34,376 bases of DNA from Streptomyces sp. MA5143a (GTDB lineage Bacteria; Actinomycetota; Actinomycetes; Streptomycetales; Streptomycetaceae). A program made the position numbers and the translations under genes. Positions 13,622 through 21,560 of this stretch are shown piece by piece; position 1 is the first letter of the stretch; the number at the start of each line of letters is the position of its first letter. The notes beneath the pieces were generated by a model. It ran no database searches. It saw only the letters and a list, made by a program, of their open reading frames with translations, and was not told the DNA's origin. The stretch spans positions 1-34,376 of the forward strand of contig NZ_OLMK01000027.1 of NCBI RefSeq assembly GCF_900290235.1. The letters are read 5' to 3'.

Positions 13622-14419
13622 CTACTGATCTACGCGACGGAACAGCAGATCGTTCACCACATGACCCTTGTCCAGTCCCTGGGCCTCGAAACGGGTCAGC
13701 GGCCGGAAGCCGGGACGTGGCGCGAACCCGCCGTCGGGCCGGGTGTTCTCGAAGTCGGGGTGGGCGGTCAGCACGTCCAGCATCTGCTCGGCGTACGGCT
13801 CCCAGTCCGTCGCACAGTGCACGATCGCGCCGGCGCGGAGCCGTGACGCGACGAGGGTGAGGAACTCCGGCTGGATCAGCCGCCGCTTATGGTGGCGCTT
13901 TTTCGGCCAGGGGTCGGGGAAGTAGACGCGCAGCCCGTTCAGCGAGGCGGGGGCGAGCATCTCCCGCAGCAGGATGATCGCGTCGCCGTTGGCGACCCGG
14001 ATGTTGGACAGTCCGTTCCGGTCGGCGAGATTGAGGAGGTTGCCCTGGCCGGGGGTGTGGACGTCGACGGCGAGGACGTTGGTGCCGGGGTCCGCGGTGG
14101 CCATCTCGGCGGTCGCCTCGCCCATCCCGAAGCCGATCTCCAGGACGACGGGGTTCTCGTTGCCGAACAGTTCGACGAGGTCCAGCGTCCGCCCGTCGAT
14201 GTCGAGCCCCCACTTGGGCCACAGCCGCTGGAGGGCGTCCGCCTGCCCGGCCGTCACCCGGCTCCGCCGGGGCTGGAAGCTCCTGATCCGCCGCTCGAAG
14301 TGCGCCCCGGCGGGATCGGCCTTGGGCCCGTCCGGAAAGCGGGGCTCACCCTTGGCACGGGCACGACGAAGGGAGGCACCGGAGGTGCGGGACTCAGGGG
14401 CATTGGCAGACTCAGACAC
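13622..14419 (-). CDS. trmB: tRNA (guanine-N7-)-methyltransferase
   Basis: This 265-residue SAM-dependent enzyme makes 7-methylguanosine at position 46 of tRNAs. The SAM-binding motif VVLEIGFGMGEATAEMA, then AVDVHTPG, DAIILLREML and the TrmB signature VYFPDPWPKKRHHKRRLIQP are all present. The C-terminus has HCATDWEPYAEQML. Start choice: GTG at 14419 lies 10 bases after a TAAAAT -10 box, so the mRNA is nearly leaderless and no Shine-Dalgarno site is needed. An in-frame ATG further upstream would translate the 57-bp repeats and is unlikely. The first 45 residues (SESANAPES, then RRARAKGEPRFPDG) are basic and are an actinobacterial extension. Confidence 0.95.
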   Translation of the reverse strand: MSESANAPESRTSGASLRRARAKGEPRFPDGPKADPAGAHFERRIRSFQPRRSRVTAGQADALQRLWPKWGLDIDGRTLDLVELFGNENPVVLEIGFGMGEATAEMATADPGTNVLAVDVHTPGQGNLLNLADRNGLSNIRVANGDAIILLREMLAPASLNGLRVYFPDPWPKKRHHKRRLIQPEFLTLVASRLRAGAIVHCATDWEPYAEQMLDVLTAHPDFENTRPDGGFAPRPGFRPLTRFEAQGLDKGHVVNDLLFRRVDQ

Positions 14420-14429
14420 AGTGCGCCCA

Positions 14430-14459
14430 ATTTTACGGACCGCACGAAGCGGGACCCAA
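14430..14459 (-). promoter_or_regulatory. Promoter of trmB giving a near-leaderless mRNA
   Basis: On the minus strand TTGGGT (14454-14459), an 18-base spacer and TAAAAT (14430-14435) form a good sigma-70 promoter. The GTG start codon at 14419 is 10 bases after the -10, so the leader should be only a few bases. Confidence 0.7.
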
Positions 14460-14488
14460 GCGGACCGCCAACCGCACCGGCCCCGAAA

Positions 14489-14617
14489 CCCAAGCCGCGG
14501 CCGCTCCCAGGCCGAAGCGGCAGCAGTCCGCAGCGGAACCCGGAGCCCAAGCCGCGGCCGCTCCCAGGCCGAAGCGGCAGCCAGTCCGCAGCGGAACCCG
14601 TAGCCCAAGCCGCGGCG
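14489..14617. repeat. Tandem 57/58-bp repeat upstream of the trmB promoter
   Basis: Copy 1 (14489-14545, 57 bp) and copy 2 (14546-14603, 58 bp) start with CCCAAGCCGCGGCCGCTCCC and are almost identical; copy 2 has an extra C and a changed end. A third copy is cut off after about 14 bases (14604-14617). The one-base difference argues against coding. Each copy can form short GC-rich hairpins. Confidence 0.85.
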
Positions 14618-14755
14618 GGCCCCTTTCCGGCAGCGGACCGCAAGCCGAAGAGGGACCTAAGCCGTACCGGCCCCGAGGCCCAACCACAACGGACCCCAAG
14701 CCCTCCCCCCCCGCAGCGTCCCCCGAGCCGCGGACGGCGGCGGCCGCGACCGAAG

Positions 14756-15967
14756 TCACACCGCGGCCAGCGCCGCCAGCGCTCTCCTCCCGACCTCACG
14801 CCCGATCGGCAGTGACGCGGTCGCCGCGGGCGACGGCGCGTTCAGTACGTGCACCGCCCGCGCACCCTCCCGGATCAGGAAGTCGTCCACCAGCGTCCCG
14901 TCCCGCAGCACGGCCTGCGCCCGCACTCCCGCGGCGGCCGGTACGAGGTCCCCCTCGGAGATCCCGGGCAGCAGCCGCCGCACGGCCCCCGTGAACGCCC
15001 GCTTGGACACGGACCGCCGTAGCTCCCCGGCGCCGTACCGCCAGTGCCGCCGCGCTATCCGCCAGGCTCCGGGCCACGCCAGGGTCCCGCCCAGTTCCCG
15101 CACCCGTACGGTCCCCCAGCCGTACCCTTCGCGGGCGAGTGCCGGCACCGCGTTGGGCCCGAGGTGGACGCCTCCGTCGATGCCCCGGGTCAGATGCACC
15201 CCGAGGAACGGGAACGCCGGGTCGGGCACCGGATACACCAGCCCCCGCACCAGCTCGGGTCGGGCCAGCTCGTAGTACTCCCCCCGGAACGGCACGATCC
15301 GCATGCCGGGCTCGTCCCCGGTCAGCCGGGCCACCTCGTCGCAGTGCAGCCCGGCGCAGTTCACGAGGACGCGCCCCCGGACGATGTCACCGCCGCGGAT
15401 CCGGACGGCCACGCCGAGCGAGGCCCGCCGGTCGATCTGCTCGACCTCGGCGCCGTACCGGATGTCGGCGCCCGAGGCGGCGGCGAGCTGCCGGGCGACG
15501 CCCACGAAGTCGCAGATGCCGGTGGTCCCGACGTGTATGGCGGCGAGTCCGCGCACCTCCGGCTCGTACTCGGTGATCTGGGCGGGGCCCAGTTCCCGGA
15601 CCGGTATGCCGTTCTCCCGGCCGCGCTGCACCAGGGCGTGCAGCCGGGGCAGCTCCGAGCGCTCGGTGGCGACGATCAGCTTCCCGGTGACCTTGTGGGG
15701 GATGCCGTACTCGGCGCAGAACTTCACCATCTCGGCGGCGCCCTTGACCGCGTACCGGGCCTTCAGTGATCCGGGGCGGTAGTAGATCCCGCTGTGGATG
15801 ACCCCGCTGTTGCGCCCGGTCTGGTGCCGGGCGGGGCCCGGCTCCTTCTCCAGGACGGTCACCCGTGTCCCCGGCGCGGCGCGTGTGATCGCGTACGCCG
15901 TCGACAGCCCGACGATCCCGCCGCCGACCACGAGCACATCACAGTCGTAAGCGCCCAGCCTCCGCAC
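14756..15967 (-). CDS. lhgO: L-2-hydroxyglutarate oxidase-like FAD-dependent oxidoreductase
   Basis: The 403-residue flavoenzyme has the DAO-type FAD fold: dinucleotide motif DVLVVGGGIVGLSTAYAI near residue 10 and ATG-like motif VLVNCAGLHCDEVARL. The LhgO signature HQTGRNSGVIHSGIYY, followed by PGSLKARY, is intact. The family oxidises L-2-hydroxyglutarate, a damage product of central metabolism, to 2-oxoglutarate, passing electrons to the respiratory quinone pool. The gene is alone on the minus strand. The GTG at 15967 was chosen because GGGAGGTGGGG precedes it with about 8-base spacing and leaves a normal-length N-terminus. Upstream in-frame codons would add an 84-residue tail without family similarity. 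Confidence 0.88.
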   Translation of the reverse strand: MRRLGAYDCDVLVVGGGIVGLSTAYAITRAAPGTRVTVLEKEPGPARHQTGRNSGVIHSGIYYRPGSLKARYAVKGAAEMVKFCAEYGIPHKVTGKLIVATERSELPRLHALVQRGRENGIPVRELGPAQITEYEPEVRGLAAIHVGTTGICDFVGVARQLAAASGADIRYGAEVEQIDRRASLGVAVRIRGGDIVRGRVLVNCAGLHCDEVARLTGDEPGMRIVPFRGEYYELARPELVRGLVYPVPDPAFPFLGVHLTRGIDGGVHLGPNAVPALAREGYGWGTVRVRELGGTLAWPGAWRIARRHWRYGAGELRRSVSKRAFTGAVRRLLPGISEGDLVPAAAGVRAQAVLRDGTLVDDFLIREGARAVHVLNAPSPAATASLPIGREVGRRALAALAAV

Positions 15968-16074
15968 GCGCCCCACCTCCCGACTCTGATAGTGCACTGC
16001 ACCACTGACAATGCCCTCAAACCCGAAAGACGTCTCCATGGCCTCGGTCACGTCAGACCACCGGCCACGCCCCG

Positions 16075-16096
16075 AGGGGCGCGGGGAACTGCGCGA
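16075..16096. repeat. Dispersed Streptomyces repeat, copy A
   Basis: The element reads AGGGGCGCGGGGAACTGCGC then GA. Two related copies occur near 31.85 and 31.95 kb. The GGGGCRCGGGGAACTGCGCGA core is, from memory, a common intergenic repeat in Streptomyces genomes. It sits between the LhgO-like gene and the end of the AmfC-like gene. Confidence 0.75.
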
Positions 16097-16228
16097 ATTC
16101 CCCCCCCACACACACCCGCACTCGCAAAGCAGCGCAAACCTGGCAGACGAGTAGGTGATCCCCACCCGCCCCCGCGAGACCCCACGCACCCGGCACACGA
16201 GCAGGCGCCCGGCCCTCAAGCGGAGCGC

Positions 16229-17653
16229 CTACGCCGGGGTCATCAGCAGCGGCCGTGCCCTCTCCCGCAGCTCGATCACCCGCGGCTCGTCCCCGTACGG
16301 CTCCAGCCGGTGCAGGAGATCCTTCACGTACTCGGTCGTGCGGGCCGAGGAGATGCGCCCCGCGACCTCCACCGCCCGTACGCCCTGCTCGCACGCCGCG
16401 TCGAGGTTGCCGGACTCCAGTTCCGCGACCGCCGACACGACGAGCCGCAGCCCGTGCGAACGCACGAACTCCTCCGTCGGCCGAGACAGCGCCTGCTCGG
16501 TGAAGCGGCGCACCTGCCGCGGCGCCTTGAGGTCGCGGTAGCACTCCGCGGCGTCCGCGGCGAAGCGGTCGTAGCCGTAGAAGCCGAGCCAGGACGGGTC
16601 GTTGTCGCCGTCGCGGGCCCGCTCCAGCCACCCCTCGGCGGCCTTGAGGGCGGCCCCGGCGGCCACCGCGTCGCCCGCACGCGCGTGTGCCCGTGCCTCG
16701 ACGAGCCGGAAGAAGCTCATGGTGCGGGCGGTGGCGAGCCCGCGGTTGCGCTCCAGCGCGGCCTGCGCGAGGTCGACGCCCTCGTCGCCGAACCCGCGAT
16801 AGGTCGCCTGCAACGACATCGTGGCCAGCACATACCCGCCGAGCGGCACGTCGGCCGCGGCGCGCGCGAGCCGTAAGGCCTGGATGTAGTACCGCTGGGC
16901 CGCCTCCTGTTGACCCGTGTCAAAAGCCATCCAGCCTGCGAGGCGGGTGAGTTCGGCGGAAGCTCCGAACAGGGCGCGTCCCACCTCGTCGGAGTACGAG
17001 CCGAGCAGCAGTGGTGCGGCCTCGACCCGCAGGCATTCGGGGACCATCGACGAACGCCAGTCGCCGCCGCCGTACTTGGAGTCCCAGCGCCGGGCGTCCT
17101 CGGCGGCCTCGCGCAGCTTCTGCACGTCGCTGTGGCCGACTTTCAGCGGCGACCCCGAGCCCTCCGCGGAGCTAGCCTCACGCGCCACCGAGCTGTCGGC
17201 CGGGGTTATCAGCCAGCGTGAGGCGGGCGTCGCGTACGCGCTGACGGCGAACGATCCGGCGAGGGACTGCCAGATGCCGCCGGAGCCGGCACGGCGGCCC
17301 GCGAGGTCGAGGCGGTACAGCTCGGTCGCCGACCGCACGGCCTGTCCGACGTCACGGGGGAAGGCGAGGCCCACCTCGGGTGCGGGATCCGCGTCGGCCA
17401 GGCCGATCTCGTGCAGCGGCACGGGCCGGCCGAGCTTCTGGCCGATGGCGGCCGCGATGAGGTGCGGCGCGGCGCCCTGGGGGACCATGCCCTTGGAGAC
17501 CCACCGCGCCACCGACGTCTTGTCGTAGCGAAGCGTCAACCCGCGTTGAGCGCCAAGATCGTTGACGCGACGCGCGAGTCCTGCGTTGCTGATTCCCGCG
17601 AGGGCGAGAACGGCGCCGAGCTTTTCGTTCGGCCCGCGTTGCTCCCTGGACAT
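16229..17653 (-). CDS. AmfC/NsdA-like developmental regulator with HTH-like N-terminus and TPR-like helices
   Basis: The 474-residue soluble protein has an HTH-like N-terminus ([20 protein letters not shown], then [16 protein letters not shown], about 8-60), a linker with [20 protein letters not shown], and an alpha-helical repeat region (about 180-470) such as [20 protein letters not shown], typical of TPR-type signalling proteins. The arrangement is that of the actinomycete sporulation-associated family that includes AmfC and NsdA, which affect aerial mycelium and antibiotic onset; the assignment is from memory of the family. It has no enzyme motif. The ATG at 17653 follows GAGGGG with about 6-base spacing. 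It is transcribed away from the Asn-synthetase-like gene, sharing the palindrome-rich 714-bp region. Confidence 0.75.
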   Translation of the reverse strand: MSREQRGPNEKLGAVLALAGISNAGLARRVNDLGAQRGLTLRYDKTSVARWVSKGMVPQGAAPHLIAAAIGQKLGRPVPLHEIGLADADPAPEVGLAFPRDVGQAVRSATELYRLDLAGRRAGSGGIWQSLAGSFAVSAYATPASRWLITPADSSVAREASSAEGSGSPLKVGHSDVQKLREAAEDARRWDSKYGGGDWRSSMVPECLRVEAAPLLLGSYSDEVGRALFGASAELTRLAGWMAFDTGQQEAAQRYYIQALRLARAAADVPLGGYVLATMSLQATYRGFGDEGVDLAQAALERNRGLATARTMSFFRLVEARAHARAGDAVAAGAALKAAEGWLERARDGDNDPSWLGFYGYDRFAADAAECYRDLKAPRQVRRFTEQALSRPTEEFVRSHGLRLVVSAVAELESGNLDAACEQGVRAVEVAGRISSARTTEYVKDLLHRLEPYGDEPRVIELRERARPLLMTPA

Positions 17654-17771
17654 GCGCCACCCCTCGAACAGACGGCTGCCGCGGCGGCATAGGCACGCGG
17701 CATTCGTAAACCCAGCGTAGTTCGCCGCATCCCAAGCGTTAAGGGGCTTAAATCCGGATGGCGGGAATGTG

Positions 17772-17802
17772 GTCCGTACGAAAGTACGGACAGAGTACGG
17801 AC
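17772..17802. promoter_or_regulatory. Triple GTCCGTAC motif, probable operator
   Basis: GTCCGTAC (17772-17779), loop GAAA, GTACGGAC (17784-17791), spacer AGA, and a second GTACGGAC (17795-17802). The first two form a perfect 8-bp inverted repeat. The third is a direct repeat of the second with an 11-bp period, one helical turn. This looks like a cooperative binding site for a dimeric regulator 119 bases upstream of the AmfC-like start. Confidence 0.65.
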
Positions 17803-17961
17803 TGTTGCCGCGTGCCCCCGCTGTGTGGCCGTGCGCCTGTCCGTGCGCTCTACTCCGGCCAGTGGGGGAGCGGTTCCATGGTCGTGCGTGGGTCGGCCCG
17901 CTGTACTGGATCCAGTGGGCTGGGGGACACCGCCGCCCCCATCCCCGCGGGCGGCGGACCG

Positions 17962-17990
17962 GTCCGGGAGGTGAACACCGCCTCCCGGAC
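17962..17990. promoter_or_regulatory. Perfect 10-bp hairpin in the divergent region
   Basis: GTCCGGGAGG (17962-17971) and CCTCCCGGAC (17981-17990) pair perfectly around TGAACACCG. The arm contains a GGAGG sequence that would be hidden in RNA. It may be a terminator-like or attenuator structure for a plus-strand transcript, or an operator. No T-tract follows. Confidence 0.5.
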
Positions 17991-18367
17991 TGTTCGTTGA
18001 CACTGAGTCGCCATCGGGGTCGGTACGGAGGGTGTGTGAGTTCTGTCCCACGATCCCGATTTGGCCGAAAATCGACGGTGGGTGCGGGGGGTCAATACCC
18101 CTCCGACCACGTCTCTTGAGGGCGCGTTAGGAGTTTTGGGGGAGCGTATCGGGGGCGCATTCGCGTCGTAGACCCGGGGTCCACCTTGGTCGACCGTCCC
18201 GCTTCCGGGGCCGTCCGACGGTGTGACGAGGGGGCGCTCAAGTCCCCCCAGGGGCGCACTTGCCGGTGCGCAAGCAGCTCCGCACGCCCTCCATCGAGCC
18301 TCCTTCGTGGCAGCATGGGTGCCGTTCGTACGGTGCACTGGACTGTCCACAGCCTGTGGAGGCGTCG

Positions 18368-20461
18368 ATGCGGTGGTTGGTGGGATGGAGCAGTACCGCC
18401 GCTGGCTCGCACGCCCTGGGCTCCGCCGGAGCCACCGGCCCGGACGGCGAGGCGGTGCACCCGGTCGGCTCCCACCCGCTGTGGGGCGACCCCGATCCCC
18501 TGTGGGCCGTAGGTGACTGGCGCCCCGACGAGGTGCGGGTCGTGCGGGCCGACGCCGAGACCAGGATCGCGATCCTCGGCATCTGCGGGGCCACCGACGA
18601 GCAGCTCCGCGTGGCCCTGTTCGCCGCCCGCGGTGGTGCCCTGCGCCATCTCACCGCCTGGCCCGGCAGTTACACCGCCGTCGTCCAGGTCGGGCGCCGG
18701 GTCACCGTCTGCGGTGACCTCGCGGGCGCGCGCCCCGTCTTCTACACGCCCTGGGCCGGCGGCACCGCGTACGCGACGGCCGCCCTGCCGCTGGCCGACC
18801 TCGTCGAGGCCGACCTGGACTTCGGGCACCTCGCGGCCCTGCTCGCCGCCCCCGACGTACCGGACGCCCTCCATGACTCCACCCCGTACGACGGCGTGCG
18901 CCGCATCCCCCCGGGGCATGCGCTGATCCTGCGCGCCGGGGCGCGCGAGATCGCCGGCTACGAGCCCGTCGCGTCCCTCGCGGTCGCCGCACCCGCCGCC
19001 GACCCGGACAGCGCGGTGGACGCGGTGAGGGACGCTCTCGTAGAAGCAGTACGCACCCGTCTGTCTGCTCCGCGCCACGTACCGGACGTCGATCCGGGCC
19101 CCGTGCCCGGAATGGGCCCGGCGGAGCGCCGCGCCGCCCGCGGGATGCCGGCCCCCGGCATCGGCGCCGACCTCTCCGGCGGCCCCGCCTCGAGCACACT
19201 GGCCCTCCTCGCCGCCGGCCTGCCCGGCGCCCCCGGCACGGTCCTCGGCCACGGCACGGGCGCCGGCGAACGCCTCCTCGCCGTCACCTTCAACGACCTG
19301 GCGACCTCGGGCCGCGAGGCCGAACTGGAACGCGCGGGCACCCTGGCCGCCAACCCCCGCCTCCGCCACGTCGTCGTGACCGGCGACGAGGACGTCCTCC
19401 CGTACGCGGACCTCGACGTCCCGCTGACCGACGAACCGGGCCCCTCCCTCGTCGTGGCGGCCCGCCACCGCGCCCGGCTCGCCGCCGGCAGCGCCGACCA
19501 CTTCACCGGCTACGGCGCCCGCCAGGTCCTGGACGCCCACCCCGCGCGCCTCGCCGACCTGCTGATGGACCGCAAGCGCCGCCACCTCGTCCGCCCGGTC
19601 GCCGCCCTCGCCAAGGCGGACGGTTCGGTGATGGTCCCCGCGCGCGTGTACGGCGCCGCCCGGAAACTGGCCCGCACCCCGTACCGCGCGGGCGTCGAGG
19701 TCCTCGCCGACCGTCTGATGCGGCGCCGTTTCGACGAACCCGGCGGGGCCGTCGGAGCCTCGCTCGCCGCGCTCACCTGGGCGAGACCCGGGCCCGCCGC
19801 CCGCTGGCTGACAGGCGAGGCCCTGGCAGAAGTATCGATTCGCCTGGGTGCCGTGTCGGGCCGCCCGAGCGTCGGTCCGGGCCAGCGCCCCGGTGACTTC
19901 CGGGCCCGCGCGGCCCTGGCCCGCCACGCCGCCGACCTGCGCGTCCTCGAACAGGCCGCCGAGATCCGCTCCCAGCGCCTGCACACCCCGTTCCTCGACA
20001 ACCAGGTCGTCCGCGCCTGCCGTGCCCTCCCCGAGGCCCTGCGCGTCCAGCCCGGTGCCCGCGCCGCCATCCTCCGTACGGTCCTGGAGGGCGCCGGGGT
20101 CACCGACCTCCCGCCCGGCTGGGGTGCCCCCTCCCACGCCACGTCCGCCGCCGCGACCCGCACCGGCCTGCGCGTCGCCGCCGACACGCTGATCGGCCTC
20201 TTCGACACACCGCTGCTCGCGCAGGCCGGCCTGGTGGAGGCCCGGGTCGTCCGCAAGGCGCTCCGCGCGGCAGCCGCGGGCGAGCCCCTGCCCCTGGACG
20301 GCCTCGCCGACCTGGTCTCCCTGGAACTCTGGCTGCGCCGCCTCCTCTCCCGCCGGGGCACCTGCTGGACGGGCACTCCGGCCAGACAGCGCGCCGTGCC
20401 CGCCGGGATCACCCCCCAGCGGGGCGCCCTGGGCGCGGGGGCGACGGCCCGGCAGGCGTAG
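18368..20461 (+). CDS. Asparagine-synthetase/lasso-cyclase-like ATP-dependent amidotransferase homologue
   Basis: The 697-residue protein has the two-domain plan of asparagine synthetase B. An N-terminal Ntn-type glutaminase-like domain (about 1-200) is followed by an ATP-pyrophosphatase synthetase domain. The PP-loop LSGGPASSTLALLA (about 268-281) matches SGGxDSS except that Asp is replaced by Ala or shifted. HTPFLDNQVVRACRALP matches the conserved C-terminal substrate region. Residue 2 is Arg, so the catalytic Cys needed for glutamine hydrolysis is absent, as in lasso-peptide macrolactam synthetases and beta-lactam synthetases. No lasso precursor, RRE protein or B2 protease gene is adjacent. 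It may therefore adenylate an unknown carboxylate. The ATG at 18368 has GGAGG at 18358-18362. Confidence 0.83.
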   Translation: MRWLVGWSSTAAGSHALGSAGATGPDGEAVHPVGSHPLWGDPDPLWAVGDWRPDEVRVVRADAETRIAILGICGATDEQLRVALFAARGGALRHLTAWPGSYTAVVQVGRRVTVCGDLAGARPVFYTPWAGGTAYATAALPLADLVEADLDFGHLAALLAAPDVPDALHDSTPYDGVRRIPPGHALILRAGAREIAGYEPVASLAVAAPAADPDSAVDAVRDALVEAVRTRLSAPRHVPDVDPGPVPGMGPAERRAARGMPAPGIGADLSGGPASSTLALLAAGLPGAPGTVLGHGTGAGERLLAVTFNDLATSGREAELERAGTLAANPRLRHVVVTGDEDVLPYADLDVPLTDEPGPSLVVAARHRARLAAGSADHFTGYGARQVLDAHPARLADLLMDRKRRHLVRPVAALAKADGSVMVPARVYGAARKLARTPYRAGVEVLADRLMRRRFDEPGGAVGASLAALTWARPGPAARWLTGEALAEVSIRLGAVSGRPSVGPGQRPGDFRARAALARHAADLRVLEQAAEIRSQRLHTPFLDNQVVRACRALPEALRVQPGARAAILRTVLEGAGVTDLPPGWGAPSHATSAAATRTGLRVAADTLIGLFDTPLLAQAGLVEARVVRKALRAAAAGEPLPLDGLADLVSLELWLRRLLSRRGTCWTGTPARQRAVPAGITPQRGALGAGATARQA

Positions 20462-20655
20462 CGGTAGCCCGGCAGGGGCGGTAGGGATGATGTAGCGGAA
20501 TCTCGGAGTCCGGACGTGTACAACCAACGGGGCCCTTCGACGGTCTCCCCCCGCGATCGGACAGATGTCCGGCTCCCCGGCACCTCATGTGCACGTACGC
20601 GCCCCCCGACGCAGGGCACACACGAGGTGCCCGTAGCTCTTGTGCCTGGAGAACC

Positions 20656-21426
20656 ATGCGTACACGTACGGCCGCGGCCGCCGTCCTCGGCACCTCGGTG
20701 CTGCTCCCGCTGCTCGCCCCCGCCGCCGCCCACGCGGACACCGCGAAGGGCGACACCGTCTTCACCTCGGTGGCCTTCAACAAGAAGACCTTCAACGTGG
20801 GCGTCAGTACGGCCCAGACGGTCAACGTCGCGGCCACCGCCAAGGACGGGTCGGGCATGCAGGGCATCCTCGGCGCCAAGCTGATCAGCTCCGACGACCG
20901 GATCATCCACGCCTACGCCGCCGACTGCACGCGGCCGACCCCCACCACCATGAAGTGCGTGTTCCGGTTCACCCTCGACCCCGACCGCGGCGACTACTAC
21001 GACCTCAAGAACAGCTCGGCCGGCACCTGGCGCTTCACCGCCGAGGCCGTCGCCAAGGACCGCGACTTCTACGACCTGGAGACCAGCGCCAGGATCCAGG
21101 TGAAGCGCCTCGCCAGGCTCGCCACCACCCAGGCGGGTCCCGAGCCCGTGGCCAAGGGCGCCAAGCTCACCGTCACCGGCGCGCTGACCCGTGCCGACTG
21201 GAACACCAACGCCTACGCCGCCCACGCCGGCCGGTCCGTGGCCCTCCAGTTCAAGAGGTCCGGCACCTCCACGTACACCACGGTCAAGACGGTCACCTCC
21301 GACGCCGGCGGCAAGCTCCGCACCACGGTCACCGCCTCCGCGTCCGGCACCTGGCGCTGGAAGTCCACCTCGACGTCCACGACGAGCGGGGCGACGGCGT
21401 ACGGCGACACGGTGACGGTGCGCTGA
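20656..21426 (+). CDS. Secreted protein with beta-sandwich domains
   Basis: This is a 256-residue exported protein. A Sec signal peptide (MRTRTAAAAVLGTSVLLPLL, then APAAAHA) should be cut before Asp28. The mature part seems to have two beta-rich, Ig-like domains. The first (about 30-160) has two Cys (in YAADCTRP and MKCVFRF) that could form a disulfide. The second (about 165-256) has the pattern GRSVALQFKRSGTSTYTTVK...GKLRTTV, ending in WRWKSTST. This domain type recurs in many Streptomyces extracellular proteins. Function is unknown; cell-surface attachment or binding is a guess. The ATG at 20656 follows GGAGAACC. It lies 194 bases after the Asn-synthetase-like gene. Confidence 0.85.
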   Translation: MRTRTAAAAVLGTSVLLPLLAPAAAHADTAKGDTVFTSVAFNKKTFNVGVSTAQTVNVAATAKDGSGMQGILGAKLISSDDRIIHAYAADCTRPTPTTMKCVFRFTLDPDRGDYYDLKNSSAGTWRFTAEAVAKDRDFYDLETSARIQVKRLARLATTQAGPEPVAKGAKLTVTGALTRADWNTNAYAAHAGRSVALQFKRSGTSTYTTVKTVTSDAGGKLRTTVTASASGTWRWKSTSTSTTSGATAYGDTVTVR

Positions 21427-21560
21427 CGGCGACGGTGACCGTCACGGTGCGTTGACGCGGACGTGGACAGGGGCGGGGGCGGGGGCGTGGGCGTCGAGTG
21501 AGGGGCGGTGGGGGCCGAGAAACCTTCCCCGCCCTCGCCCGCCCCGGCGACAATGATCCG

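Larger units (their letters stand above)
14420..14755. other. Intergenic region between trmB and the LhgO-like gene
   Basis: No gene is supported. The right third (14620-14755) is C-rich sequence without clear structure. The left part holds the trmB promoter and a tandem 57/58-bp repeat (listed separately). Confidence 0.55.
17654..18367. other. Divergent control region between the AmfC-like and Asn-synthetase-like genes
   Basis: A 714-bp stretch has no supported gene. It carries three GTCCGTAC-type motifs (17772-17802), a 10-bp perfect hairpin (17962-17990), and a TTGACA hexamer at 17997-18002 without a good -10. On the minus strand TTAACG and TACGCT separated by 17 bases form a possible AmfC promoter. 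No short reading frame with ribosome-binding site and lasso-precursor features was found. Confidence 0.6.

Noticed and set aside
17654..18367. Lasso-peptide precursor gene upstream of the cyclase-like gene
   Set aside because: No short frame with a ribosome-binding site, a leader ending in Thr two residues before the core, and a Gly or Ser core with Asp or Glu at position 7-9 was found; no RRE or protease gene is present either.
18092..20527. 811-codon open frame on the minus strand opposite the Asn-synthetase-like gene
   Set aside because: Composition is that of a mirror frame of a high-GC gene, it contains no recognisable motif, and it would overlap the whole of a well-supported gene.
20462..20655. 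Inverted repeat GGCACCTC (20579-20586)/GAGGTGCC (20624-20631) as a riboswitch
   Set aside because: Only one 8-bp stem with a large unstructured loop is seen, and no known aptamer blocks match.
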